This document shows, piece by piece, positions 14,823 to 28,190 of a stretch of DNA of 64,000 nt; the first letter of the stretch is position 1, and each line of letters starts with the position of its first letter. Location of the stretch: positions 17,948,156-18,012,155 of the forward strand of contig NC_092025.1 in NCBI RefSeq assembly GCF_042242105.1. Reading direction: 5' to 3'. The stretch is from Pempheris klunzingeri (taxonomy: Eukaryota; Chordata; Actinopteri; Acropomatiformes; Pempheridae). The notes under the pieces were generated by a model. The model did not search any database. It worked only from the letters and a program-made list of their open reading frames with translations, and was not told where the DNA came from. Position numbers and translations under genes: made by a program.

Positions 14823-17800
14823 CAACAATATTAGATCTCTCTTTTTTATCTCTTTCAGTTGTGCAACTCCTACATTTATGGAGCATACTGTTCATTCCTG
14901 ATCTGTGGACCCATGCCATACCAACCTGTTGTCTGCCATGATTTGTAGAGTCTTACTGTCGAGAGACTCTACATACGGCAGAGCAGCATTCTGGCCATTC
15001 CTCCTCAGATATAAATTCAAGTCATGCACCATAACTCAAAACACCCATAGTATAAGCACTAGAAGCACAAAACCTTAATTTAATACAGTAAAGGTCCTTG
15101 GAGGGTGTAACACAGAGCTTGGTTAGAGCAGAGTTTGTTTGATGGTGAAAGAGTTTAGAGATAATCTTCTGTTTAGCTTCACAATAACACTGACAGTTTG
15201 GTGTGTATCAAAGGGCTGACAGCTTTGTAACCAAGTTCCAATCTAATGGTTGTGGTGTAACTGAAGCAGTGGGCCTAACACAAACAACTGTGCATGACCT
15301 CACATGTTACACAAAAAGTTACTGTGCACAGAAGGAGGGGAAAAATATGGCCTTGCTGCATGTTATGAACCAAGGAGAGTTGGTGAGTGCTGGTTAGTTT
15401 GTCCTTGTGTTGTTAAAAGACTTGTTAGTTTCCACATTGTTGAAAAAGTTGAAAAGTTCAAGGTTGAATCCCTTCACACATGGTAAGACCTCCACAGATA
15501 GAGCCACAATGCTTGCAAAATATCTATACTTATATGTGCTGCGTCTGTGTGGCCTGCAGATGTTTGTTGCTTTTTAAAGCATCTTTCATTGGTTTTCATC
15601 AATTGATTGAAAACTATGTGCAAAATCGTCACAGGTAAAAACCTTTGATGGAATGTGGATGTTTTTACTCATATTTGAAACATGTAGAAAACATTGTAGA
15701 CATGTTACTAGGTCCTACACAGTTTGCAAGACTTATATGGAAAAATAACTCCAGCTTCTTTCATTCAATTGGCATATTTTGGGATGCTGTGGGCTAAAGT
15801 CTGAAAGGGACTGTGTTGCATCTTTGTTTACGGATGCGCATGTGTGTGTATTCTTGTATTTCTCCAGTGAAGACAAAATCTACACACAGGGACGAAAAGG
15901 TGCACAGTTTGTTGATACACTGTACCCTCATGGTTTGTTTGCAAGGATTTCTGTGTATGTGACTGGAGGCCCCTTGATCCTCCTAATGTTTTGGTTGGCC
16001 TTGTGAGGGGATGAAGCCTTGATTGAGCTTTGCTTTGATTCTCATTAAAAGGGGATTTAGAAAGAGACAGTCACTGATCTTGAGACACCCACAGGACGAC
16101 CACAGAGTTGGTCAGCTCTCACACAAGCAATACATTCTTGTGGGGAAAATCAGCAGGTGGTCCCGGATGTGTTGGTGGACAGAATATGGCTCTGATGCTT
16201 CCACAACGAGGAGTTCACCGTCTGAGGCCATATAAAGGTGTGCAAGACATATCGTTTTGCCAAAATGGATAATGTGAAGAAGAAAATTGGATCCACCTCA
16301 GGGTCTGACTGGCAGGATACATTTACTTTCATCTGTAGTAACCCAAATTGATCTCTAACACATACTAACGTTACCTATTTTCATGTTCACAGAGGAGGTT
16401 ATATTTTCAGTCCTAATTGCTTGTCTGATTTATTAGGAAATCTTAAACTGTGTTGACAGATTTCAATAAATAATGTGGTGGAATGTCAGGTCATGAGCCA
16501 AGGAAGATGAAAATAACCTGGCACATATTGTATTGTTGTCTTGTACCAATTTAATGTTAAGATGAAACATATCAAAATATTTTGTAACTTTCAAATACAG
16601 TAATGACACATTTATGTTATTTGTGCTGTCTTAACAGAGGTATGTACTCTCTGAGTAATTCCTAGTTTTTGTTAGGTGCCTCGCCCTAAACTGAACCTGC
16701 TTGCATTAAACTGTGAGCCAACAGTTTCTCATGAAAACATTACAAAACAGTAAGCCCATTATCCTGTGAAGAAATATAATGTGCTTGGAAATTGTGTCCA
16801 AAACTGCCATTTGTGCTTTGAAGTTTGTGCCAATTAGATCAGACTGTGACAGAATCTACACCGATAAAGATGACTTAAAAGAGACTTTGCTTGTGTAGCT
16901 GGTTTTATTCAACTCATCGTCAGGATTACTTTGCTCATATGAATTCATTAATGGTTTTCTGGGTTTTTACTTTTATAATCTAATGCATGACTTAAGCATG
17001 TTTTCTGAAACTGAATTTGAAAATATAATTTGACACAAAAATTGAAATAAAACAGATGTAGTTTTTTCTTTGATGAAAAAACAAACTGTAACAAATTCAG
17101 AAGGAAATGATTTACAGAGACTCGATACTTTCAGAGGAGTCAACACTTTTCTTAAGCACAGAGGCGATAGACAACAACACATGAACTGTTTTCATTAACA
17201 TCACCTGCACAGTGGTTTAACCACCTGTTTTCTTAACAATTTCTCTACAAATATTGTAGGCTGTCCAGTTCCTCAGAGCACTCAGAACCTCAGAACAGCA
17301 CCTCAAATTAAATCACAGACTAGATTGAGCTCTGCACCCCTCCAGCGAGCCAGAAACTAGGTCCTGGTTACGGCTCTTAATTAAGAACATTTAAGGAAAG
17401 TTATAGAGGCACAGGAAACAGAAAGCCCAATTAACTAGAACGGTGGAAAAAGCAGCTGTCATCAACTTTAAGGATATCTTTATTCTGTCTGTCTGTTGTT
17501 CTGTCTGTCTCTTTTCTGTCTCTTCCTCCCCAATGAACATTCCTTTCGTTTTCCTGGGCTTCTCTTCTTTTCTTCCTGTTTGCCCTCTTTAACACTCTTT
17601 TTAACAACACTTCTGAAGCACACTCATTCCCACACACTTTTCTTTACATACCCCCTCTCAAAACCCTAACAAGAAGTAGCTACGTGTTTCAGCCGATACC
17701 ATAGTGACTGTATGAAAAGTTCCACAGCGGTTGGCTCCAAGGGACAAATACTGAAAGATACAAGTGCCAGTTTTTTCTCTTTCCCTTTTTTATTTCTCGT

Positions 17801-18557
17801 CCTCTCTTCCCTTAGGTCTTTCATCCTTCCCAGACATCTTTAACTGAGTGAAAAAAGGCCTTTATTTGCCTAAACAACTCCGTCTGGACCTCATGAGGCA
17901 GACAGACAGAGATACAATCGTCTGAGGGTCTAAGTATAGAGCAAAGAGGGCCATAACTCTATCACTGAGACAGAGAGAGGTGGGTCCAGCCTTTCTGCTG
18001 GAGTTATTTGTATTGCTGGCTTAAGCAGTACAGTATGAATCACACAAATACTGACAGCTAAAGCACTATTCGTCTCTTAATTTGAACAGTTAATAGTAAC
18101 AACAAATAGTAAAACTCCTAATTAATTATTGTGTGTGTTTTGACCAATTCTATTGCCATCTTACAGTGTCACTGTGTTTTTTTTCTATTCATAGCCCTCT
18201 GAGGGGGCACATAGACATAAACAGATTTCAGAGAGAGGTCAGAACATAAGGGCAGCCAGAAGTCTGAGTCCACTGGGTCACGGGTTGGTGTCTCCAACTA
18301 GCATGCCGCCAAAATCAAAACAGGTTTTTGACCAAAGAAAACACTGTGGTCATTATTTAAAAAACTAAAATCCCATGCAATGCTCACTGCTCACTAAAGC
18401 AAAATGAAACTAATCATATCGTACTTTGGCCTTGTTTGTCCCTCCCCCTGACATTTATAAGTCATATGTCAGTTATATGTTGTTCTTTTTTGTTTCAGCT
18501 TAAATCTGCAAGACCGGACAGATTGGCAGAAAGATTTTAGAGCATGGACTGCCTCAT
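14823..18557. other. Intergenic sequence, no gene seen
   Basis: AT-rich sequence with only short, uninformative open frames. A pyrimidine-rich stretch near 17480-17600 (CTGTCTGTCT-type) is simple sequence. No exon, RNA gene or clear transposon remnant could be supported. Confidence 0.5.
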
Positions 18558-18904
18558 TTAAAGCTGGGATAGACAGTTTCTCTGGAAAAGGCAAGAATTT
18601 TAGAAATACAGCTCAGCTCCTGCAGTTCTCCCCTCTCCCCTCCCTGTCCCAAACCCCTCCCATCAGACAAGTACGGGCCAGTGGCACGATCATTTGCATG
18701 TGCTTCATGGAAGTTAGCAGCTTCTATGAGAAGCGCATCTACGTTTGTAGTGCAGCCGATAGGACCTGTGATTGGCCAAAGTGTCTCATCACAGACTGGA
18801 TTTTCCAAGAGGAGGTGCAGAAGTCTAGTTTTCTGTCAGACCACCTGATTTACAATATGCTGAAAGGTTTTTATGGAGAAATAAACTACCTATCCCAGCT
18901 TTAA
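18558..18904. mobile_element. MITE with 15-bp terminal inverted repeats
   Basis: The left end, TTAAAGCTGGGATAG at 18558-18572, is matched by its exact reverse complement, CTATCCCAGCTTTAA, at 18890-18904. The inverted match continues imperfectly inwards for about 15 more bases. The outermost TTAA at each end can be read as the target duplication, leaving AGCTGGGATAG as the terminal repeat. The 347-bp interior has no transposase, so this is a non-autonomous element. TTAA targets are typical of piggyBac-like elements. That family assignment is inference, because the ends do not start with the usual CCC. Confidence 0.8.
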
Positions 18905-19097
18905 ACTTAATATTACATTATCTGTTGTGGATTAGCCCAGGCTAGCTTCACCTTTAAATTCCATTATGCCAGTGTGAATAACATAAAATGCCTCTAAAAC
19001 ATAATCATTTACATGTTTGCATTCTTTTGAAGTTCTTTATACCTTATGGGTTTTATGCAAAAAACATGTGCAAAAGTTGTCCTCACAGTTTTTCAGC

Positions 19098-19200
19098 CCA
19101 AGGCAAGGCAAGGTAAGACAAGTTTGTGTGTATTGCACATTTCAACAACAACAAATAGCTTTAAAAGCACGTGCCAAAGTACCCAAACCTCATTAAAGTG
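19098..19200 (+). repeat. Remnant of a common fish interspersed repeat
   Basis: A short AAGGCAAGGCAAGG-type array runs into a sequence resembling the familiar teleost repeat that reads roughly 'caagtttatttgtatagcacatttcaacaacaa...aaagtgctttac'. Here it is diverged. The assignment is by memory of the family. Confidence 0.45.
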
Positions 19201-22200
19201 TTGCTTCCCCAAGCTTCAGAACATAGCATTAGTACTTACATTTCTTGAAAAACTATGATATATTAGCTGTTTTGGTTTTGGTTCACTCACTTCTCACTTG
19301 TTGGCCTCAGGAGGCAACTGTTTTCAGTGAAAAAGCTTTAAACCCACTGTACGCTACCTGCTCAGCACCAAACAGCTAATAAATAAAGTCAGTGACTAGC
19401 TGGTGAACACAGTGGAGCATTAAGTAGCTAAAAGAGTAAATTTGGACTTATATTTGCCAGGTGACCAGTGATATGACTCCAAATGAATGGTAATGTTGCT
19501 CTGTAACTGCTTTATGTGTAAATCATTAACTAAAAAATCATTATTGTAGGTTTAAAAAAGAGGTCACAGGAGAGAAAGATATGTCTGTGTTTTACTGATA
19601 AAGAGTCATACACTGGGCTTCGTATCAAGTTTAACTGACTTTATTTCAGCAGGATGGATTTACTCCAGAGGCAGGAGGTTGCACAAGATAAGTCCATGAA
19701 CCCTGATAAAAAGCGTGGTTTTCAAAGACACTAACCATGATGTGAACAGTTCATAAAAAGAAGTGCGCTGAGAACACCGAAACCATCCGCTCACACACAG
19801 TAAGTTTACAGTAAGCCACCCCAGTGTAAATGACAGGGATTTTGTAATTATAGTTGTGTTAATATGACATAATGTTCGATCCATCCACAGATGTGCAGGG
19901 GTTTTCTACAGACCGCCCAGATGAAACCGTGTCACTCGAGAAGATGAGCTCATCTCCAGATTCAGACTTGTGACTCAAATTGGAGCTTAAAAGCTGATTC
20001 ATGTGCAGTCAAGAGTGGAGATTTCATGTTCTTCTTCCAATTCACCAAGTTGCATTGAGATTTGTAGATGGAAAACTCCATTAACCTACTTGGAGTAAGA
20101 AGTAGGTGAGGTTCACTGGACTATGAAGGCCCAGATTGAGTTGAACATGAAGAAGTGTATCAGATTAACTTTTAAGTGCTTTCTCATCGTGTTATAATCT
20201 ACAGCAAATAAAAAAGAGCTCCTTGCAGATGGTTTTTGATCCATGAGTGCTACCTTTGCATAAAGAGCCACAGGTTTTTTTAGAATGAAGCGGTAAAGCT
20301 CACCAGTTTTTTTCATTCACTATCATTGAGTTGCCATTGTGAACCCTGTCCTGAGGAGATGGCACCCGCCCAGCCAACAGAATTTCATTAATATTGATTA
20401 GTGTCAGGCCAGAGGTTTAATGTTACCTCATATAAATGTTATTTCAGAGGCCACCCCACCCCACTAAAAATAATATCTTGAAGGGAGCGCAGCACTTGAA
20501 ATGTTTCTTTGGTGAAATAACTCAAATGTATAGGGCTCAACAAGCTGAAAGGGAGCTCAACAATAAGACGTTTCTTCAAATGTCAGTAAACTGTAGGTTT
20601 TGTCAAACCTTGGCTAAGATTAAGTATCAGATAAAGAGCAATATAATAGGTGAGGTATTACCTAAGGCGCAGGGGCAAGAGTTCACAAGCGATGGGGTTA
20701 GTAATTTATGCAACTTTACCTGCTTTATCTTTATATGACATACCTTGAGAGAAATACAAACATTAAACAAACCTCACACAGAAGCGAAGACTGTAAAAGA
20801 CATTTGCTATCAAAATGTGTGTAAGGTTCTGCAGTTTGGTTCAGATGTAGTAAATTGGACATACTGTAACTGTTTACATGATAATATTTACATAGTTATA
20901 CAATACAGCATGCACACTGGCATGAACTTTGAGTTTCACTCAGCTAGTCAGATCGTTGGCAGTAATCGTAGATGTATGGGAGCCGGATCTGTGGCCCAGA
21001 TGCACGACTCACTCTGCTGCTGATTGATTCCCCGGAGAAGAAGAACAGAAAGTCTCAGTGTTTCTGAGTCGTTCTCTCTCAAGTCATCTTCACTTCAAAA
21101 GGTGATTTATCAGTTAAATGCAGCACTTTACGATACCAACGGGAAGATGATATGCGTGGGGTTTCTTGAATTAATTTAATCAATTGACTGAAGTGTTATC
21201 CAATAAAGCAAGCAGATGAGAGCAACTCTAAGAAGTGGGCAACAACTCATACGTCTGAGGAGAGCAGATGTGAGACAAAGCGTAAGATGTGTATATGTGA
21301 GATTAAAAAAGCAGTTGGCAGAGCAGTAATATTACAATTGCTAATTTCTCTCTCCATTCCATAAGACTCATGTGAAGAATACAGTTGCGCACATGTAGAT
21401 GTGTCCGATGCCACAGAAATCTTCCTTCCTTGAATTTTCACATGCATGGACATAAACTGATTCAAGATTGGCATTAGACCTGAAAGGGGCCTCCGTTCAC
21501 CTGCGGGTGCAGGAGTTCAACTCTTATCACTGGAGGTATTGATGGCTCAGGTTTATAAATTCTGCTCTCTGTCAGCACACTGCTGTATCTGTTGCACAGG
21601 GCTGAGACATGAAGATAATGTTACTGTGAAGTGTGTACTGTACCTGGAAGTAGAACTGATGATTCATTTTTTTAAAATGGTAAAGTTAGGTCAAAATAAA
21701 ACCTGGTTAATTAAAAATAACTTTTAAAAACAAGATGATACATATTCCAGAGGTTCAATATGTTTTGAATATTTATTATATTTTAAAACAAACACTGAAA
21801 TGAAGACAGAACTTCTGCAGTGCTCACTGTAAATCTATTGGATCATTACAAAGCTTTAACAGAGAGACTACAAACAAATAACTCTAATAGCACTAATATA
21901 TATGGACAATGAAGTGCAAAGCAACTTCTATAACTTCCAGGACCCATAAAGTAAATTTAAAAGCAGTAAGAAAGTTCAGTTGTGAAATTCTGGAAAGTTA
22001 AGATATAGGTTCATAGCATCAAAATGTATCACAAGTTAAATTAAAAGTTACTGCTGGTAAAAGGAGACTTCAGTCCACTTCCACTTAAAGGTTTCCACAT
22101 GTCGCAGTAGGGTCATCAACTAGAGAGAAGTCCAGAAAGTAATGGAGTTGGGACCTCTGGGAACAAGCAGTTGCCACTAAAACTGGTCCAATCACTGAAA

Positions 22201-23122
22201 AGTAGTGTTGACATTTGTCATCCTCAATCATCAAAGTCAAGCTGCAGCAACTATGAGAGAGTCAGTCAGGAAGATAAAAATAGTCCTATGTGTTGGTTTG
22301 GCTTTTTCGAAAAGCAGAACATTCCCAACAGCCAAAACCAAACAATCAGAACAACAACTGGAGGCCCGTAATGGAACAGAAAAATGCTTCAAATAGCCTA
22401 AAAATGGATGCTACAATCCCTTAGCACAAGCCAAGTGTCTTGTTCTGCACTATTATATAGTAAGTGAGCACATTGTTAGCTCAAATTAGATAACACAGTA
22501 TGAAAATAGCTCTATTAAAGCCTGCGGCTGTTGAATCTAATGCAGTGGTGCAAGGAATTGAAGGATCAAATCCATCCAAAACCAAACTTTTGCTAACTTC
22601 TAATGCAAAGCCCAGGCATTCCCATATTGCACCGCCAGCCAGCATTTATAATGGTTTCTGGGAAAATCACAATGTAGTGCATCCAAGCTAGAGTCCAAAA
22701 AAGCTTAAATTCTATTCCTGTCTTTATTTATCAGATTAAAATGACCAAAATATGAGGCAGCTTTTACCACCACGGCTCACACAAAAGCATTCAGCAACAC
22801 TTTTAGGTATCAAAACACACATGGGCCGCTGTTGGTAATTTGTTTGACTTCTGCTTTAATTTGTGTGGCAGTAGTTTTCTACTTTCCAAATAAGCAGGTC
22901 AAGTAAAGTAAATCTAGGGCAAATATATCCATGTCAGTTACCTCACCACCCTAGCTCTGTAGTTAAATGGTTGAGTCAGGCTTGTATGGTGTCCCATCAT
23001 ACATCTGACATAGCAGCTTGTTACAGTAGTTCCCATAGACAGAAGCCAGCGAGCTGCTCGTCTGCCAAACGTGAGCACTTGTTTGCTTGGCATTTCCATG
23101 GTTTCCATGGGCAGCGGCTTAT

Positions 23123-23176
23123 AAGAGAGAGAGAGAGAGTGTGTGTGTGTGTGTGTGCGCGCGTGCGTGTGTGTGG
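23123..23176. repeat. (AG)n-(GT)n microsatellite
   Basis: A run of AG dinucleotides switches to GT dinucleotides, interrupted by a few GC steps. This is an ordinary compound microsatellite, likely polymorphic in length. Confidence 0.9.
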
Positions 23177-24654
23177 TTGAATGCGAGAGAATCTGGTCGC
23201 ATGAAATTCATGTTCATCTATTTGCAGTACTTCTGTGAACATGACATGCATAGAGCATGTTTGTGCATGCACATTTGTGTGTGTGCACGCACTTTGACAC
23301 CTGTGTGGGCTCTAAATTACTCTCCCATTTGGCCTACTGAGCTACATAATGTCTCATTCCTCTCATTGAGACCGTTCGGGACATGAATTCATTCATTCGC
23401 TCTTTACTCTCAAATCCCAATGACACAATACTTTCCGGTAGATTCTGTTTGTGCATCAAAGTGTTTCCCCTTTTGGACAGACACTACACTGGACCCATTG
23501 TGTTCAACACTGACATGAATGCTGACTTGAACATTTTATTTGTTTGTGATTCAGGCTGGTTAATGACCATGAAAAGTTATAATGGGTGGCAAAGCTTTGA
23601 GGCTAGTTGTAGAAACATTTAAAAAGTAAATTAGATCATAAAGCTGTGTTTTTGACAAACTAAATTAATGTTCCGTTTCAGGATTAACTTCTGCTTCTTT
23701 GATTCAAGGACAGTGGTGGTGACTCCAAGGCTGTTTTTTATCAGCCATTTTAATTAAACTAAGTACTTCTAGGCATTTCCCTCTTCAAGTGCCTGTTAGC
23801 TGGGCGTGTCAGGGTGTTCACCTACTTCACTGACCAAGGAGCCTTTGTTGAGATAAGTGCCTTCATTGTCCGACTCACCCGGATAGATTGGCTGGGGACA
23901 AGCTGCTCATTCCAAACGTGAATAACGGCACAATTGTTACAATGTTCACAGTCCTTGACCCTCCTTTATCTTATTTCCAGCTGAAAAGAAACTAACAGCT
24001 ACTGTGTTCCAAGTGAAAAGGTGGAGGGTGGTTGGGAGAGGTTTGGCCTGTTTTGATTGGTGGAGAAGTTTCCGATAAGGAAGACAGATGGTGTGAGGAA
24101 GCTTTGCCCCAACCTTGGCTCCTGATCCACACATTGTTAGGAAAGACACGTGCAGAAAAGAAATCCTATGGTGTCTGGTGACCAATTGCTGGACTTGCCC
24201 TCTGATGTCATTAATGTGTGACGGACCAATCAATAGGCAAGGGCTGTTAAGAGGTTGCCATGACAACAAAACAACAAGGATGGTGACCTTAAAAAGTGAA
24301 AATATTTAGCTTAATATCCCTGAAGGAAGGTTAACTATATTTTTCTATACAAGTGTGGTGATGTGTTGTTGGTGAACATTTCTTATTCTGTCATTGAGGA
24401 ACTACTATGAGCTCAAAATAGTAAATTTAATCTCTCCAGGACCATCATACCAGAAAGATTATGATGACAAAATGAAAAAATAATGGTCATGTCACATAAC
24501 TCATGAGTGAGAATTATTATACAGTCCTGTTCATCAACTTTCAGTGCAGAACCACAGACCCATAGTCGTGTTTTGCTTTTCTTTTTTGCCTTTAGCGTGC
24601 AAACCGTGGCTGCATAACAATGGCGCAAACTTGAAGAGTATTTACATCCGGTAT

Positions 24655-24990
24655 TTCATGTTCTCGCGAGATTTCGAGTGTTGCCCGGCGACGCGCCAAT
24701 TATGAGCTCACCTGCAGTATTTTGTATTTCCTCGGACTCCAAGATTTCGCTTTTTGTGAGTGTTAAGGCTCAAAAGTGTAGCTGTGCTATGTTAGTGGAA
24801 GCAGTAATAATGTGTGTGTGTTCGGGGTAAATCCACAAACGACTAGCTAAACACCGGGGAAACCACGTAGTACACCTGAAGCTACAGTTTTCCTCCTTCG
24901 AGCCAAACCCGGGTGACCCCAGGAAGTAATGTATGTGTCCAATTAGGCAGCAAAGACAATGACAGCCCTGCCATCAAACTCCGGGTAAGA
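24655..24990 (+). promoter_or_regulatory. CpG-rich putative promoter with TCTCGCGAGA palindrome and first exon
   Basis: The 10-bp palindrome TCTCGCGAGA lies at 24662-24671, inside the most CpG-dense short stretch of this intergenic region. This motif is a known core-promoter element of TATA-less housekeeping promoters. About 300 bp downstream an ATG (24959) in the context ACAATGA leads into a strong splice donor (CGG|GTAAGA, exon end 24984). I infer a transcription start on the + strand. The gene it serves is not identified, and an antisense start is equally possible for such a symmetrical motif. Confidence 0.5.
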
Positions 24991-26879
24991 GTCGTTAGTA
25001 ACTGTGATGTGACTGAATTTAAAATGTATATATGTATGCTATGGTTACTACGTTAATCCTAATCATGTTTTGAGTGTGATGCTCATGCTGCAAAACGGGC
25101 CTTTTAAACTGGCAACGTGCCTGCTAACATCCCTCTGTTGGTGGCTACTTTGGACACTGCAGGGAAAAACACGGGTGTGGTTAATTCCATCAATAAAGTC
25201 TGTAAAGCATTAATCTAGTGCTCTTGTATCGCGCATTGGCGTTATTGCATACACCTGTGTGTTTCTCGCTAGGAGGCAAAAAGCTTTTCCTCAATGAAAC
25301 ACACAATACACACTTAACAAAGGACAGGAACAGACTTGTAGAGCTATAGCTCACAGAAAAGTAATCAATATCATGCAGTCATGATTATCATCAAAGCACC
25401 ATAAAGTTTTCATCTTATCACAAGGTTGTTCTCACAGGGAGGAGGGACTGTATTAATATGCCAACAGTGCATTTTCATACACAAGTTTGAAAATCTTATG
25501 GGTGCCCCCACACAAGCCTGTGATCTATACAGACATCTGCACAGTTGACGATATGTTAGAATTGCGACGATTAATCAATTAGTTGTAAATGCCAGCTATT
25601 TTGGTATTTATGTCCAAATCCTCTGATTTCAGCTTCTCAAATGAGTGTTTTCTGGTTTCTTTAGTCCTCTATGATGGTAAACGAAATGTATTTGAGCTGT
25701 GGACAAAACAAAACATTTAAGGATGTCACTTTGGGACCAAATAACTAATTGATTGAGAAAATAATTGAGATTAATCGATGATGAAAATAATTGTTAGCTG
25801 CAGCTCTGCTATAAATCCATAGCTTGCAGCGTGCTACCATCCATGTCAATTTACGTGTGTACAGTGTTCTGTTTATATTAAGGAACTGAGGCCGATGATA
25901 TGGCCTTTGTCCACAGCAGCTGTCAGAGTGAACAAAATTCTTTTTTTTTTTTTTAAATCTTTTGGTAAAAGAATAAAATGTTTTAAAAAATTCCAAGATT
26001 TTACCTTGAAATGTATTGCTTAAACTGAGGGTGTCCTACTAGAGAGGGGACAATACTATTTTCTTGTCTTACACATTGAATGTGGGTTTGTATATTAATG
26101 TACCAATTGTGTTCCACTCTCTCATCTGGCTGTGTGCCCCTATACAGTAAAATCCTGAGCCTGAATGGCGGATAAAAGCTGCAGCTGTGGAAGCAGCAGG
26201 CAGTCAGACAAAAGTAAATGGAGTCATTCTCCAAATCAAGGCCAACTCATTGGACTGCTGCAGTTGTAACCCAATTATTCCCAGGCCACATGTTCTCAAT
26301 GCAGGGGCGTCAGGCAGAGGGGGAAGCCCTCCTTCTTTCTCCTGCAGTCGCCCTATAAAAACACAGAGGGAGGGTGGCAGGGAGAGAAATAGGGAAAGTT
26401 ATAAGTGTTATTCCATATGATCTAAGTGTAAAGTCACTTTCAAATGTTGTGGCTGTGGGTGAGAGTTGGCATAAATTATAGTATGGTGCTTATGGAGAGG
26501 CAGATGGTTGAGCAGGGAGTGTAGTGTGCAATAGGAATCCCCCTTTGGAGACACGCAACTGCAGATATGACAGCAAAGCCTTGAGAAATGGGGAGAGAGA
26601 GATGATGGAGTGTGAGGTGTCACTGAGCAACTGAAAGAGATTGCAGGCTCAACATTGACAGTCCAGTGCAAGAGAAGTAGAAGGATGTGGTTAGTACTAC
26701 AGTGTATAGTGAGGAGTAATTAATGATGTGAGAGTGAGTAGTTGTTATAGGGAACCATGCACAGCCCATTACACTCTGTTAAACCTCCCTCATCCTCTCC
26801 CTCTCTCCTCCTCAGATACTCCCTCTGCCCAAAGAGTGACAGTTTCCTCCATGAAGCTAAAGAAATAGGGATTTCTTGA
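24959..26879 (+). other. Possible two-exon small ORF or 5' end of an unidentified transcript
   Basis: The ATG at 24959 opens eight codons up to the donor at 24985. A second exon with a good polypyrimidine acceptor (AG at 26814-26815) spans 26816-26893 and ends at a GTGAGT donor. Joined in frame, the two give a 29-codon frame that stops at 26877-26879, before the second donor. That fits either a spliced non-coding RNA, a 5' UTR with a small upstream frame, or chance. A further possible acceptor is at 27785-27786. No product can be named. Confidence 0.3.
25550..25812. repeat. Old interspersed repeat with 'attaatcgat' ends
   Basis: The stretch starts near 'gacgattaatcaattagttg' and ends near 'attaatcgatgatgaaaata', with a middle (dinucleotide-poor, '..ctgatttcagcttctcaaatg..ctggtttctttagtcctc') that matches my memory of a very common teleost non-autonomous DNA-transposon family. 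The ends are roughly inverted relative to each other. The family name is not assigned. Confidence 0.65.
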
Positions 26880-28094
26880 CCAATGCAAATGTGGTGAGTA
26901 CTGTGGTTAAGGTCTGGTCAAGTTTAAGCAACTGAAAGTGCTTTGTTTAATATCAGGAGGATTATCTTCATAGTTAAAGATAGGAAAACAGCGTTTTGTT
27001 GGCCTTACACTTGAACTGAAAGGCTTTAAAATGCAGAACAATATTAAGAATGGAGCAGCCAGTTAAATTGGGCTCTAAAACGCATAATTCTCCACATAGA
27101 ACTTGTACTTGAACATTAGAAGTGGGCTGAACAACACCATGCACCTTTGTGCTTTCTTATTGTGGAAATGTATACCTCACAAACACACACACAGTCAGTT
27201 ATCTACACACCGAGTGATAAGTCAGAGTGTGTTCCCATAGTTGTTTTTGAGAGATGTTTTGAGAACTGCAATCGTTCGGCTAAAGATAAAACATTATAAT
27301 CAGGAAAGTTGAGTTTTCAAGGTCTTTTATGACAGCAGTATTTACTTCATGTTGTTGCCACCCTGTGGCCAAAATAGGAGAAAGTCTGTCAGTTGATTAC
27401 TAGTACATGCAGATTATTTGAAAAGCAGATATTGGAAAATGGTATCCTTTTAAAATAGTTTATAAAAGTCTCACTGATCAATTTCTGCACAGTACCCTTT
27501 CCACTGCAAATACTATAGAACCTCTAGTCTGCAGCTCATGCTGCTGCCCATGTGGTTAAGGGAACTGTATCATAATTTGACAGTTGGGGAAGAAAAAAAT
27601 ACTCTGCATAAATTGGGGATTTAAAGTTACCAACCATACTAAAATGAATTAGATACACTGATTATAGCAGTTTCCTTTCTTGACCACTATCTGGTCATCT
27701 GTGTTGGCCTTTGGCTCCATCGTCTGGTCAAAGATGATCACTACATTTGTTCTCACTCCAACCATAGTGACTGTTTGTTTTTGCAGTTACTAGCAGATGC
27801 TCCAGATGTCACCCATTAGCGCACTCAACTTTCTTTGTCAAGTTGTATGGTGACCTGAAACCGGAGTTGTCTTATCTTATCCACTTTATATTTGACCCTG
27901 GTTTGAAAGGTAAAACACAGACGGCAAACGCAACACTATGAAAAGGAACTGCGTTGATCATAACAGAAGAAAGTCTTTATTATGCAGTGTGTCTATTTAA
28001 AGATCTCCCAAATGCAAGTATAATAACAAAATGCTTTGCCAAATTCTGCAATTTGAATAAATGTTGATATAATAATACTATCCACTGTGAAATG

Positions 28095-28190
28095 ATGTAT
28101 GTGTGTATGTATGTACTTTATTGATCCCAGACTGGGAATTTACGGCAGCATCCACTATGACTGGTCTACAGTGCAAGACAGTATATCATT
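28095..28190 (-). repeat. Non-LTR retrotransposon 3' end remnant (reverse orientation)
   Basis: The sequence 'tatgtatgtactttattgatccc..actgggaattt' is the reverse complement of a typical fish LINE 3' tail (AAATTCCC..GGGATCAATAAAGTA followed by a short tandem tail, here (ACAT)n). Only the tail is recognisable. Confidence 0.55.

Larger units (their letters stand above)
18905..24661. other. Intergenic sequence, no gene seen
   Basis: Apart from the repeat remnant at 19098 and the microsatellite at 23123 I see no gene here. The longer open frames (for example near 20436-20738 and 23946-24269) lack homology that I recognise, lack plausible splice partners and look random. Confidence 0.5.

Noticed and set aside
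21481-21560. tRNA-like 'ggagttcaactc' box that might mark a SINE
   Set aside because: No matching A box at the right distance and no cloverleaf could be folded by eye.
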